Source: Paucimonas lemoignei (GTDB lineage: Bacteria > Pseudomonadota > Gammaproteobacteria > Pseudomonadales > Pseudomonadaceae). Taken from it: a DNA stretch of 64,000 nt. Shown here piece by piece: positions 55,177 through 64,000 of the stretch. Every line of letters begins with the position of its first letter. Within the stretch, counting starts at the first letter, position 1. The stretch lies in assembly GCA_900475325.1 (NCBI GenBank), contig LS483371.1, positions 2,728,001 through 2,792,000 of the forward strand, written 5' to 3'. A program made the translations under genes and the position numbers. The notes under the pieces were generated by a model, which searched no databases, was not told where the DNA came from, and worked only from the letters and a program-made list of their open reading frames with translations.

Positions 55177-55202
55177 GGCCTGAATATATTCAGGCCGTTT
55201 TC
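55177..55202 (+). terminator. Rho-independent terminator after tpx
   Basis: The CGGCCTGAA / TTCAGGCCG stem (55177-55198) with a four-base loop is followed by TTTTCG. Confidence 0.85.
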
Positions 55203-55317
55203 GTTTACGCTTCATGTGTTTAACAAAAGTAACGACAACGTAAATTGCCGGTAAAGCCGCTTTGCTTGTCACGCATCTGTGCTTATTGTTCAGCCTCCTG
55301 AAGAAGCCCCATCCGCA

Positions 55318-56631
55318 ATGGTTGATTTATTCATGCAATCGTCTGGCCCCCGTAGTTCCCGTCGCTGGCTTATCAGTCTGCTGATCCTGTTGGTTATCGC
55401 CGGTCTGTGCTGGTGGCTGTGGCCGACGTCTGCATCGCACAAAGACGGTGCCAGCGCTCGCAAAACGGGTGGTGCGGCCCACGGCAGCGTTGCCCGGCCA
55501 GGTTTCGGCGGCTCGGCGCTGGCGGTACCGGTGCGTGTGGCGCCTGCGGTATTGGGTGACTTCCCGATCTATTACAAAGCCCTTGGCACCGTGACGGCGA
55601 TGAACACCATCAACGTGCGCAGCCGGGTGGCCGGTGAGTTGGTCAAGATCAACTTCCAGGAAGGACAGATGGTCAAGGCCGGGGACTTGCTCGCGGAGAT
55701 CGACCCGCGCAGTTATCAGATCGCTCTGCAGCAGGCCGAAGGCACCCTGGCCACCAATCAGGCGTTGCTCAAGAATGCTCAGCTAGATGTACAGCGCTAT
55801 CGCGGTCTGTATGCCGAGGACAGCATCGCCAAGCAGACGCTGGACACCGCCGAGTCGCTGGTCAATCAATATCAGGGCACGATCAAGACCAATCAGGCTG
55901 CGGTGGGCGACGCCAAACTGAACCTGGAATTCGCCCGCATCCGTGCGCCTATCTCGGGCCGTATCGGCCTCAAGCAGCTGGACGTCGGTAATCTGGTGGC
56001 GGCCAATGACACCACCGCCTTGGTAGTGATCACCCAGACGAAACCGATCACCGTGGCGTTCACCTTGCCGGAGAAAGACCTGTCCGCCGTGATTGCCCGT
56101 TATCGCAGCGGCGACAAGTTACCGGTCGAAGCCTGGGATCGCGGCGACTTGAAGCAGCAGGCCGAAGGCGTGCTCGCCAGCCTCGACAACCAGATCGACG
56201 TCGCCACCGGCACCCTGAAATTCAAGGCCCGTTTCGATAACCAGAATGAAGTGCTATTCCCCAACCAGTTCGTCAATGTGCACCTGCTTGCAGACACCCT
56301 GAAACAGGCTGTGCTGATCCCGACCGCTTCCGTGCAATTCGGCAACAACGGCACCTTCGTCTACGTAATGGACGGCGACAAGAAGGTCAAGATCCGCCCA
56401 CTCAAGACCGGCGCCAGCAATGAGCAGTCCACGGTTGTCAGCGAAGGGCTGGCAGCGGGGGATCGGGTCGTGCTGGAGGGCACCGACCGGTTGCGCGACG
56501 GTGCCGAGGTTGAAGTGGTCAGTGACAGCAAGGACGTACCGGCCGGTCCCGGCCAGCAGTTGCAAGGCAAGCCCGGCAAGGCGTCTGATGAATCGGCTGC
56601 GGCCGGGAAGGCGGAAAGCGACCGCGCATGA
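55318..56631 (+). CDS. muxA: RND efflux membrane-fusion protein (MuxA/MdtA)
   Basis: This 437-residue periplasmic adaptor has one N-terminal membrane segment ([19 protein letters not shown], about 15-33). Lipoyl halves surround a helical hairpin; [19 protein letters not shown] and [14 protein letters not shown] are the family markers. A beta-barrel/membrane-proximal part and an acidic, Lys-rich tail follow. It links the MuxBC pump to the outer-membrane channel. The ATG at 55318 is a choice; a GTG at 55279 and an ATG at 55333 are alternatives without clear ribosome sites. It overlaps muxB by 4 bases. Confidence 0.9.
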   Translation: MVDLFMQSSGPRSSRRWLISLLILLVIAGLCWWLWPTSASHKDGASARKTGGAAHGSVARPGFGGSALAVPVRVAPAVLGDFPIYYKALGTVTAMNTINVRSRVAGELVKINFQEGQMVKAGDLLAEIDPRSYQIALQQAEGTLATNQALLKNAQLDVQRYRGLYAEDSIAKQTLDTAESLVNQYQGTIKTNQAAVGDAKLNLEFARIRAPISGRIGLKQLDVGNLVAANDTTALVVITQTKPITVAFTLPEKDLSAVIARYRSGDKLPVEAWDRGDLKQQAEGVLASLDNQIDVATGTLKFKARFDNQNEVLFPNQFVNVHLLADTLKQAVLIPTASVQFGNNGTFVYVMDGDKKVKIRPLKTGASNEQSTVVSEGLAAGDRVVLEGTDRLRDGAEVEVVSDSKDVPAGPGQQLQGKPGKASDESAAAGKAESDRA

Positions 56632-59600
56632 ACATCTCCAGACTGTTCATCCTGCGCCCGGTCGCCACCACGCTGAGTATGCTGGCCATCGTGCTGGCCG
56701 GTTTGATCGCCTACACCATGCTGCCGGTGTCGGCGTTGCCGCAAGTGGACTACCCGACCATCCGGGTCATGACGCTTTACCCTGGGGCCAGCCCTCAGGT
56801 CATGACCAGTGCCGTCACCGCGCCGCTTGAGCGTCAGTTCGGGCAAATGCCGGGCCTGACCCAGATGGCATCGACCAGCTCCGGCGGCGCATCGGTGATC
56901 ACCTTGCGGTTCAGCCTTGATCTGAACATGGACGTGGCCGAGCAGGAAGTGCAGGCGGCGATCAATGCCGCGACCAATCTGCTGCCCAACGATATGCCGG
57001 CGCCGCCGGTTTACAACAAGGTCAACCCCGCGGACACCCCGGTGCTGACCCTGGCCATTACCTCGAAAACCATGCTGTTGCCCAAACTTAATGACCTGGT
57101 CGACACGCGCATGGCGCAGAAGATTTCCCAGATCAGCGGCGTGGGCATGGTCAGTATTGCCGGTGGTCAGCGTCAGGCCGTGCGGATCAAGGTCAACCCT
57201 GAGGCACTGGCCGCCAATGGATTGAACCTCGCGGATGTGCGCACCCTGGTCGGTGCCTCCAACGTCAACCAGCCCAAGGGCAACTTTGATGGTCCGACCC
57301 GGGTCTCGATGCTCGATGCCAACGACCAGCTCAAGTCGCCGGAAGAATACGCCAACCTGATTCTGGCCTACAGCAACGGTGCGCCGTTGCGTCTGAAGGA
57401 TGTGGCAGAGATCGTTGACGGCGCCGAGAACGAGCGCCTGGCGGCCTGGGCCAATGAAAACCAGGCGGTGCTGCTCAACATCCAGCGTCAGCCGGGCGCC
57501 AACGTCATTGAGGTGGTCGACCGCATCAAGGCGCTGCTGCCAAGCATCACCGACAACCTGCCAGCGGGCCTGGATGTGGTGGTGCTGACCGATCGCACCC
57601 AGACCATCCGCGCCGCCGTGACTGACGTGCAGCACGAATTGATGATTGCCATCGTGCTGGTGGTGCTGGTGACGTTCCTGTTCCTGCGCCGGTTCAGCGC
57701 CACGATCATTCCGTCGATTGCGGTACCGCTGTCGCTGATCGGTACGTTCGGCGTGATGTACCTGGCGGGTTTTTCGGTCAACAACCTGACCCTGATGGCC
57801 TTGACCATTGCCACCGGCTTTGTGGTCGATGACGCCATCGTCATGCTGGAGAACATCTCCCGGCATATCGAAGAGGGCGAGTCGCCCATGCAGGCGGCGC
57901 TCAAGGGTGCCCGGCAGATCGGTTTCACCCTGATTTCGCTGACCATCTCGCTGATCGCGGTGCTGATCCCGCTGTTGTTTATGGCCGATGTGGTGGGGCG
58001 CCTGTTCCGCGAGTTCGCCATTACCCTGGCGGTGGCGATCCTGATTTCGCTGGTGGTCTCGCTGACGCTGACGCCGATGATGTGCGCGCGGCTGCTCAAG
58101 CGTGAACCCAAGGAAGAAGAGCAGGGGCGCTTTTACCGCGCCAGCGGTGCCTGGCTGGACTGGCTGGTTGAGGCTTATGGCAATAAATTGCGCTGGGTGC
58201 TCAAGCATCAGCCGCTGACGTTGTTGGTGGCCATCGCCACGCTGGGCCTGACCGTGCTGCTGTATCTGGTGGTACCCAAAGGCTTCTTCCCGGTGCAGGA
58301 CACCGGCGTGATCCAGGGTATTTCCGAAGCCCCGCAATCCGTGTCCTTCGCGGCCATGAGCGAGCGGCAGCAGACGCTGAGCAAAATCATTCTGCAGGAC
58401 CCGGCGGTTTCCAGCCTGTCGTCCTACATCGGGGTCGACGGCGATAACACGACCCTCAACAGCGGTCGCCTGTTGATCAACCTCAAACCCCATGCCGACC
58501 GGGATGTCACGGCGACGCAGATCATTCAGCGCCTGCAACCCCAGCTCGATAAATTGACCGACATTCGCCTGTTCCTCCAGCCCGTTCAGGACCTGACGAT
58601 CGAGGATAGGGTCAGCCGCACCCAGTATCAGTTCAGCATGTCGTCGCCAGACGCTGAGCTGCTCAGCCTGTGGAGCGGCCGGCTGGTGGATGCCCTGAGC
58701 AAACACCCTGAACTGACCGATGTGGCCAGTGACCTGCAGGACAAAGGCTTGCAGGTGTATCTGTCGATTGACCGGGATGCCGCGAGTCGGGTCGGGGTGA
58801 CGGTGGCCACTATCACTGACGCCCTGTATGACGCCTTCGGGCAACGGCAGATTTCCACCATCTACACCCAGGCCAGCCAGTATCGGGTGGTGCTGCAGGC
58901 CGCTTCCGGCAACGAACTGGGGCCGCAGGCCCTGGATCAGATTCACGTCAAGACCACCGATGGCGCGCAGGTCAAATTGTCCAGTCTGGCCCGGGTCGAG
59001 CAACGACAGGCGCAATTGGCGATAACTCACCTGGGGCAATTCCCGGCGGTGATGATGTCATTCAACCTGGCGCCGGATGTTTCGCTGGGTGCAGCGGTGG
59101 AACTGATCGAGCAGGTGCAAAAGGATATCGGCATGCCACCCGGCGTGCAGACCCAGTTCCAAGGCGCAGCCGAGGCGTTCCAGGCGTCGCTGTCCAGCAC
59201 CTTGCTGCTGATCCTGGCGGCGGTGGTCACGATGTATATCGTGCTCGGGGTCCTGTACGAAAGTTACATCCACCCGATCACCATTCTGTCGACGCTGCCG
59301 TCCGCTGCTGTTGGCGCGCTACTGGCGCTGCTCATCAGTGGCAATGACCTGGGGATGATCGCGATTATCGGCATCATCCTGCTGATCGGCATCGTCAAAA
59401 AGAACGCGATCATGATGATCGACTTTGCCCTCGACGCCGAGCGCAACCGAGGCGCTGACCCTGAAACCGCGATCTACGAAGCGGCGCTGTTGCGTTTTCG
59501 GCCGATCCTGATGACCACCATGGCCGCGCTGTTCGGCGCCGTCCCGCTGATGCTCGCCACCGGTTCCGGCGCAGAGCTGCGTCAGCCGCTGGGTCTGGTA

Positions 59601-59723
59601 ATGGTCGGTGGACTGTTGCTCAGCCAGGTCCTGACCTTGTTCACGACGCCCGTCATCTATCTCTACTTCGATCGTCTTGGACGCCGATTTCGGGGTTCCG
59701 AGCCAAAAGAGGTGGCGGTATGA
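56628..59723 (+). CDS. muxB: RND efflux pump subunit (MuxB/MdtB)
   Basis: This 1031-residue inner-membrane proton-driven pump has twelve membrane segments and two large periplasmic loops. It has the N-terminal RND start [19 protein letters not shown], and TM4 with [14 protein letters not shown] carries the proton-relay Asp pair. TM10-TM11 ([20 protein letters not shown]) are also present. In the MdtBC/MuxBC type the functional trimer is a heteromer of two B and one C subunit. The pump exports antibiotics or metabolites of unknown identity here. Confidence 0.95.
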   Translation: MNISRLFILRPVATTLSMLAIVLAGLIAYTMLPVSALPQVDYPTIRVMTLYPGASPQVMTSAVTAPLERQFGQMPGLTQMASTSSGGASVITLRFSLDLNMDVAEQEVQAAINAATNLLPNDMPAPPVYNKVNPADTPVLTLAITSKTMLLPKLNDLVDTRMAQKISQISGVGMVSIAGGQRQAVRIKVNPEALAANGLNLADVRTLVGASNVNQPKGNFDGPTRVSMLDANDQLKSPEEYANLILAYSNGAPLRLKDVAEIVDGAENERLAAWANENQAVLLNIQRQPGANVIEVVDRIKALLPSITDNLPAGLDVVVLTDRTQTIRAAVTDVQHELMIAIVLVVLVTFLFLRRFSATIIPSIAVPLSLIGTFGVMYLAGFSVNNLTLMALTIATGFVVDDAIVMLENISRHIEEGESPMQAALKGARQIGFTLISLTISLIAVLIPLLFMADVVGRLFREFAITLAVAILISLVVSLTLTPMMCARLLKREPKEEEQGRFYRASGAWLDWLVEAYGNKLRWVLKHQPLTLLVAIATLGLTVLLYLVVPKGFFPVQDTGVIQGISEAPQSVSFAAMSERQQTLSKIILQDPAVSSLSSYIGVDGDNTTLNSGRLLINLKPHADRDVTATQIIQRLQPQLDKLTDIRLFLQPVQDLTIEDRVSRTQYQFSMSSPDAELLSLWSGRLVDALSKHPELTDVASDLQDKGLQVYLSIDRDAASRVGVTVATITDALYDAFGQRQISTIYTQASQYRVVLQAASGNELGPQALDQIHVKTTDGAQVKLSSLARVEQRQAQLAITHLGQFPAVMMSFNLAPDVSLGAAVELIEQVQKDIGMPPGVQTQFQGAAEAFQASLSSTLLLILAAVVTMYIVLGVLYESYIHPITILSTLPSAAVGALLALLISGNDLGMIAIIGIILLIGIVKKNAIMMIDFALDAERNRGADPETAIYEAALLRFRPILMTTMAALFGAVPLMLATGSGAELRQPLGLVMVGGLLLSQVLTLFTTPVIYLYFDRLGRRFRGSEPKEVAV

Positions 59724-59817
59724 GGCGCAGTTATAGGCTTCAAGCTTCAAGCGGCCAGAGGGTTGATCTCGACCTTTGCGCATGCCGCTTGCCGCTTGCC
59801 GCCTGGAGCTGCGCCGA
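59724..59817. repeat. Short inverted repeat between muxB and muxC
   Basis: GCTTCAAGCTTCAAGCGGC and, about 35 bases on, GCCGCTTGCCGCTTGCCGCC form an imperfect inverted pair of 7-base-phased repeats. It is transcribed inside the efflux operon and may be a REP-like element. Confidence 0.5.
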
Positions 59818-62800
59818 ATGAATTTGTCCGGTCCCTTCATTCGCAGGCCCGTAGCGACCATGCTGCTGAGCCTGGCGATCATGTTGCTCGGCGGTGTGAG
59901 TTTCGGCCTGTTGCCGGTGGCGCCACTGCCCAACATGGATTTCCCGGTGATCGTGGTTTCAGCCAACCTGCCGGGTGCGAGCCCGGAGATCATGGCGTCC
60001 AGTGTTGCCACGCCGCTTGAGCGGTCCCTGGGTTCGATTGCCGGGGTCAACACCATGAGCAGCCGTTCGACTCAGGGCTCGACGCGCATCATTCTGCAGT
60101 TCGATCTGGACCGCGATATCAACGGTGCGGCCCGTGAGGTTCAGGCGGCGATCAACGCCTCGCGCAATCTACTGCCCAGCGGTATGCGCAGCATGCCCAC
60201 CTACAAGAAGGTCAACCCGTCCCAGGCGCCGATCATGGTCCTGTCGATGACCTCTGATGTGCTGCAGAAGGGCCAGCTTTACGACCTGGCCTCGACCATC
60301 CTTTCGCAGAGTCTTTCTCAGGTCAGCGGTGTGGGCGAAGTGCAGATCGGCGGCAGCTCGCTGCCTGCGGTGCGCGTCGAGCTTGAACCGCAGTTGCTCG
60401 CCCAGCATGGCGTTTCCCTTGACGAAGTGCGCACCACCATCACCAACGCCAATGTGCGCAGGCCCAAGGGCTCGGTGGAGAATGCCCAATACAACTGGCA
60501 AGTGCAGGCCAATGATCAGCTCGAAAAGGCGGCCGACTATCAGTCGCTGATCATCCGCTACCAGGATGGCGCCGCGCTGCGCCTCAAGGATGTGGGCAAG
60601 GTCAGCGATGCCGTCGAAAACCGCTACAACTCGGGCTTTTTCAATGACAAGGCGGCGGTGCTGCTGGTGATCAACCGTCAGGCCGGCGCGAACATCATCG
60701 AAACCGTGGCGCAGATCAAGGCGCAGTTGCCGGCCCTGCAAGCCGTGCTGCCCGCCAGCGTCAAACTGGAGCTGGCTCTGGATCGTTCGCCGGTCATCAA
60801 GGCCACCTTGCATGAAGCGGAAATGACCCTGCTGATCGCCGTGGCGCTGGTGATCATGGTGGTGTACCTGTTTCTGGGCAGCTTCCGCGCCTCATTGATC
60901 CCGACGCTGGCGGTGCCGGTGTCGCTGGTGGGGACCTTCGCGGTCATGTACCTGTACGGCTTCTCTCTGAACAACTTGTCGCTGATGGCGTTGATTCTGG
61001 CCACCGGGCTGGTGGTGGACGATGCCATCGTGGTGCTGGAGAACATCTCCCGGCACATCGATAACGGCCTGTCGCCGATGAAGGCGTCGTTCATCGGCGC
61101 CAAGGAAGTGGGCTTCACCCTGTTGGCGATGAACGTGTCGCTGGTGGCGGTGTTCATCTCGATTCTGTTCATGGGGGGACTGGTAGAAAGCCTGTTCCGC
61201 GAGTTTTCCATCACCCTGTCGGCGTCGATCATCGTCTCTCTGGTCGTCTCGCTGACCCTCACCCCGATGCTCTGCGCGCGGTGGCTCAAACCTCACGTGC
61301 CGGGCAGCGAAAACCGCTTGCAGCGCTGGAGCAATCGGGTCAACGACCGGATGGTCGCGGGCTACGACCGCAGCCTTGGCTGGGTGATGCGCCATCGTCG
61401 CCTGACACTCCTCAGCCTGTTGGTCACCGTGGTGGTGAACGTGGCTTTGTACGTGGTGGTGCCCAAGACATTCCTGCCGACTCAGGACACCGGGCAACTG
61501 GTGGGCTTCGTGCGCGGCGATGACGGGCTGTCGTTTTCGGTGATGCAACCGAAGATGGAGATTTTCCGCCGCGCCATCCTGGCGGATCCGGCTGTGGACA
61601 CCGTGGCGGGCTTTATCGGTGGCAACAGCGGCACCAATAACGCATTCATGCTGGTGCGCCTCAAACCGGTAGAAGAGCGGGGTTTGTCTTCGGAACAGGT
61701 GGTGGAGCGGCTGCGCAAGGAAATGCCGAAAGTCCCTGGCGGGCGCGTGTTCCTGACCCCCGATCAGGATCTGCAATTGGGCGGCGGGCGCGAGCAGACC
61801 ACGTCGGCCTATCAGTACATCCTGCAAAGCGGCGATCTGGGTTCGCTGCGCGAGTGGTACCCAAAGGTGGTCGCAGCGCTGAAAGCCTTGCCGGAGCTGA
61901 CCGCAATCGATGCACGGGAAGGGCGCGGGGCTCAGCAAGTCACGTTGCAGGTCAATCGCGACACGGCCAAGCGCCTGGGCATCGACATGGACATGGTGAC
62001 CGCGGTGCTCAATAACGCCTATAGCCAGCGCCAGGTGTCGACCATTTACGACAGCCTCAACCAGTACAAGGTGGTGATGGAGGTCAATCCGAAGTTCGCT
62101 CAGGATCCCGTCACCTTGGAGCAGGTCCAGGTCATCACCAAAGACGGCAACCGCGTACCGCTGTCGAGCATTGCCTATTACGAACGCAGCCTGGCGGACG
62201 ACAGCGTTTCCCATGACGGTCAGTTTGCTTCGGAAAACATCTCGTTCGACCTTGCAGAAGGGGTCAGCATTGATCAGGCAACACTCGCCATCGAGCGGGC
62301 TGTGGCACAGGTCGGGTTGCCTTCGGACGTGATCGCCAAGATGGCCGGTACTGCCGACGCCTTCGCCGCCACACAGAAGAGCCAGCCGTGGATGATCCTC
62401 GGCGCGTTGCTGGCGGTTTATCTGGTGCTGGGCATTCTGTACGAAAGCTATATTCACCCGCTGACCATCCTCTCGACGCTGCCATCGGCCGGGGTAGGGG
62501 CGCTGCTGAGCATCTATGCCATAGGCGGGCAGTTCAGCCTGATTTCCCTGCTGGGCCTGTTCCTGCTGATCGGCGTGGTGAAGAAAAACGCCATCATGAT
62601 GATCGACCTGGCGCTGCAGCTTGAGCGCGACAGCGGCATGAGCCCGGAAGAATCGATTCGCGTGGCCTGCCTGCAACGTTTGCGGCCGATTCTGATGACC
62701 ACCATGGCTGCGATTCTCGGCGCTTTGCCGTTGCTGCTGAGCAACGCCGCAGGCGCAGAAATGCGTCGCCCATTGGGCCTGACCATCATCGGCGGGCTGG

Positions 62801-62925
62801 TGTTCAGCCAGGTCCTGACCCTTTACACCACACCCGTGGTTTACCTATATCTCGACCGCCTGCGCCATCGCTTCAATAACTGGCGCGGCGTGCGTACTGA
62901 TGCTGCTTTGGAAACTCCGTTATGA
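59818..62925 (+). CDS. muxC: RND efflux pump subunit (MuxC/MdtC)
   Basis: This 1035-residue partner of MuxB has the same twelve-segment RND fold. It starts at MNLSGPFIRRPVATMLLSLAI with GGAG upstream, and the frame to 59776 is REP-like DNA. The TM4 motif is GLVVDDAIVVLENI; TM10-11 have NAIMMIDLAL and [12 protein letters not shown]. Its stop overlaps the next gene's start by 4 bases (ATGA). The two pump genes clearly derive from a duplication but are diverged throughout. Confidence 0.95.
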   Translation: MNLSGPFIRRPVATMLLSLAIMLLGGVSFGLLPVAPLPNMDFPVIVVSANLPGASPEIMASSVATPLERSLGSIAGVNTMSSRSTQGSTRIILQFDLDRDINGAAREVQAAINASRNLLPSGMRSMPTYKKVNPSQAPIMVLSMTSDVLQKGQLYDLASTILSQSLSQVSGVGEVQIGGSSLPAVRVELEPQLLAQHGVSLDEVRTTITNANVRRPKGSVENAQYNWQVQANDQLEKAADYQSLIIRYQDGAALRLKDVGKVSDAVENRYNSGFFNDKAAVLLVINRQAGANIIETVAQIKAQLPALQAVLPASVKLELALDRSPVIKATLHEAEMTLLIAVALVIMVVYLFLGSFRASLIPTLAVPVSLVGTFAVMYLYGFSLNNLSLMALILATGLVVDDAIVVLENISRHIDNGLSPMKASFIGAKEVGFTLLAMNVSLVAVFISILFMGGLVESLFREFSITLSASIIVSLVVSLTLTPMLCARWLKPHVPGSENRLQRWSNRVNDRMVAGYDRSLGWVMRHRRLTLLSLLVTVVVNVALYVVVPKTFLPTQDTGQLVGFVRGDDGLSFSVMQPKMEIFRRAILADPAVDTVAGFIGGNSGTNNAFMLVRLKPVEERGLSSEQVVERLRKEMPKVPGGRVFLTPDQDLQLGGGREQTTSAYQYILQSGDLGSLREWYPKVVAALKALPELTAIDAREGRGAQQVTLQVNRDTAKRLGIDMDMVTAVLNNAYSQRQVSTIYDSLNQYKVVMEVNPKFAQDPVTLEQVQVITKDGNRVPLSSIAYYERSLADDSVSHDGQFASENISFDLAEGVSIDQATLAIERAVAQVGLPSDVIAKMAGTADAFAATQKSQPWMILGALLAVYLVLGILYESYIHPLTILSTLPSAGVGALLSIYAIGGQFSLISLLGLFLLIGVVKKNAIMMIDLALQLERDSGMSPEESIRVACLQRLRPILMTTMAAILGALPLLLSNAAGAEMRRPLGLTIIGGLVFSQVLTLYTTPVVYLYLDRLRHRFNNWRGVRTDAALETPL

Positions 62926-64000
62926 CCGAGCACCGCAAGATTGAACCCGTCACAAACCGGCTGACCCGTGCGTTTGGCCTGGGGTTGTGTGTTCTGTTAT
63001 TGAGCGCCTGCGCGGTCGGCCCTGACTACCAGAAGCCGGACATGACCACGCCGGTTCAATTCAAGGCCGCCAAGGGCTGGACCCAGGCCTCGCCCAGCGA
63101 TGCGATAGCCCGTGGCGCATGGTGGGAAGTGTATGGCGACCCTCAGTTGAACGGGCTGGTGGAGAAACTCAACCGCTCCAACCAGACCGTTGCCCAGTAC
63201 GAGGCCCAATACCGGCAGGCCCAGGCGTTGGTGCGCAGCTCCCGTGGGGCATTCTTCCCGACGCTGGACCTGAGCGCAGGCAAGACCCGCTCCAGTCAGG
63301 GCACCGGCAGCAGCAGTTCCAGCCTGAGCACCTCGAACAGCGGTATTCGCGACACCTACAACACCCAGCTGGGCGTGAGTTGGGAGGCGGATGTGTGGGG
63401 CAAACTGCGCCGCGGGCTTGAGGCCGACAAAGCCAGCGCCCAGGCCAGCCTCGCTGACCTGGCCGCGATGCAGCTGAGCCTGCAGTCGGAGCTGGTTCAG
63501 AACTACCTGCAATTGCGGGTCATTGACGAGCAAAAACGCCTGCTGGAAGCCACGCTTGAGGCTTATCAACGCTCCCTGACCCTGACCCAGAACCAATACC
63601 GCGCTGGTATTTCCGGGCGCGACGCGGTGGCCCAGGCCCAGACCCAGCTGAAGAGCACCGAGGCTGACCTCATTGATCTGGTGTGGCAACGGGCGCAGTT
63701 CGAAAACGCCATTGCTGTGCTCATGGGGCAGGCGCCTGCGGATTTCAGTCTGGCGGCAACCAAGGACATTCCTGATCTGCCACAGATTCCTCTGGAACTG
63801 CCGTCGCAACTGCTGGAAAGACGCCCTGACATCGCGGCTGCCGAGCGCTCGGTCATGGCCGCCAATGCCAATATCGGTATCGCCAAAGCGGCGTATTACC
63901 CGGACCTGACTTTGAGCCTGAGTGGCGGTTACAGCAGCAGCACGTTCTCCAACTGGATCAGTTTGCCGAACCGTTTCTGGTCGGTGGGTCCGCAGTTGGC
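62922..64000 (+). CDS. opmB: Outer-membrane efflux lipoprotein, OprM/NodT family (OpmB), 3' end outside window
   Basis: The first 359 residues are visible. A signal peptide ends in the lipobox LLSAC (lipidated Cys near residue 28), followed by AVGPDYQKPD, a canonical OprM-family start. Two coiled-coil tunnel regions include DTYNTQLGVSWEADVWGKLR and a repeat of it further on (LERRPDIAAAERSV, IGIAKAAYYPDLTLS). It completes the MuxABC tripartite pump by forming the outer-membrane channel. The reading frame is still open at the last base. Confidence 0.93.
   Translation, partial: MTEHRKIEPVTNRLTRAFGLGLCVLLLSACAVGPDYQKPDMTTPVQFKAAKGWTQASPSDAIARGAWWEVYGDPQLNGLVEKLNRSNQTVAQYEAQYRQAQALVRSSRGAFFPTLDLSAGKTRSSQGTGSSSSSLSTSNSGIRDTYNTQLGVSWEADVWGKLRRGLEADKASAQASLADLAAMQLSLQSELVQNYLQLRVIDEQKRLLEATLEAYQRSLTLTQNQYRAGISGRDAVAQAQTQLKSTEADLIDLVWQRAQFENAIAVLMGQAPADFSLAATKDIPDLPQIPLELPSQLLERRPDIAAAERSVMAANANIGIAKAAYYPDLTLSLSGGYSSSTFSNWISLPNRFWSVGPQL

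Noticed and set aside
56361..59039. 892-codon minus-strand frame opposite muxB
   Set aside because: It is the mirror of the RND gene codon bias, extremely rich in His, Arg, Gln and Gly, with no start signal or known motif.

Overview
The window is chromosomal DNA of a fluorescent-group Pseudomonas (P. fluorescens / P. syringae lineage). The evidence is GC-rich codon use, a complete P. fluorescens-type mannitol operon (mtlEFGKDYZ with mtlR), a muxABC-opmB type efflux operon next to tamAB, tpx and xthA, a Pseudomonas-type cysI-DUF934 pair, and many Pseudomonas-style REP/REPIN palindromes between genes. No rRNA, tRNA, CRISPR array, integrase or insertion sequence is visible.

Layout. 0-6.8 kb: the tail of one XRE-type protein and a complete small XRE regulator, an orphan GvpU-like protein, a Nudix hydrolase, a strong Pho-box array, two small unknown proteins, a GAF-GAF-GGDEF-EAL protein, and an unknown protein behind a near-perfect sigma-54 promoter. 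6.8-16.4 kb: the mannitol/arabitol/glucitol uptake and catabolism operon on the minus strand, with its AraC-type activator gene upstream. An intercistronic hairpin follows mtlE and a REP-like element splits mtlG from mtlK. 16.5-18.8 kb: cobF and a glycosyltransferase. 18.8-30.6 kb: a dense signalling island. It has a CheY-like regulator, a CHASE3-GAF hybrid kinase with three receivers, a CheR-type methyltransferase, a receiver-less CheB methylesterase, a REC-kinase, a second CheY-like protein, a hybrid kinase and a KaiC-type double-ATPase. Several of these genes overlap by 4-7 bases. 30.8-33.2 kb: an ECH1-like dienoyl-CoA isomerase, NudC and a TSUP permease. 34.0-37.2 kb: an SDR, an APH-type phosphotransferase, an SCP2 protein and a histidine phosphatase, all on the minus strand. 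37.4-42.2 kb: a SohB-type protease and a 1200-residue LRR protein with a NEL-type E3 ubiquitin ligase C-terminus. 42.4-48.2 kb: cysI with DUF934, a 37-residue membrane protein, a solute-binding protein, a DUF2970 protein, xthA and a GNAT. 48.3-55.2 kb: tamAB and tpx. 55.3-64.0 kb: the RND efflux operon, running off the window inside the outer-membrane factor gene.

A repeat of about 700 bp occurs three times (26.1-26.8, 33.4-34.0 inverted, 53.7-54.5 kb). Each copy is itself built as two facing arms with the same order of small palindromes. These copies account for many spurious ORFs and could mediate inversion or deletion of large blocks. The most interesting items are this repeat, the KaiC/CheB/CheR/kinase island, the NEL-ligase protein, the sigma-54 promoter in front of an unknown protein, and the Pho-box array in front of no obvious gene.
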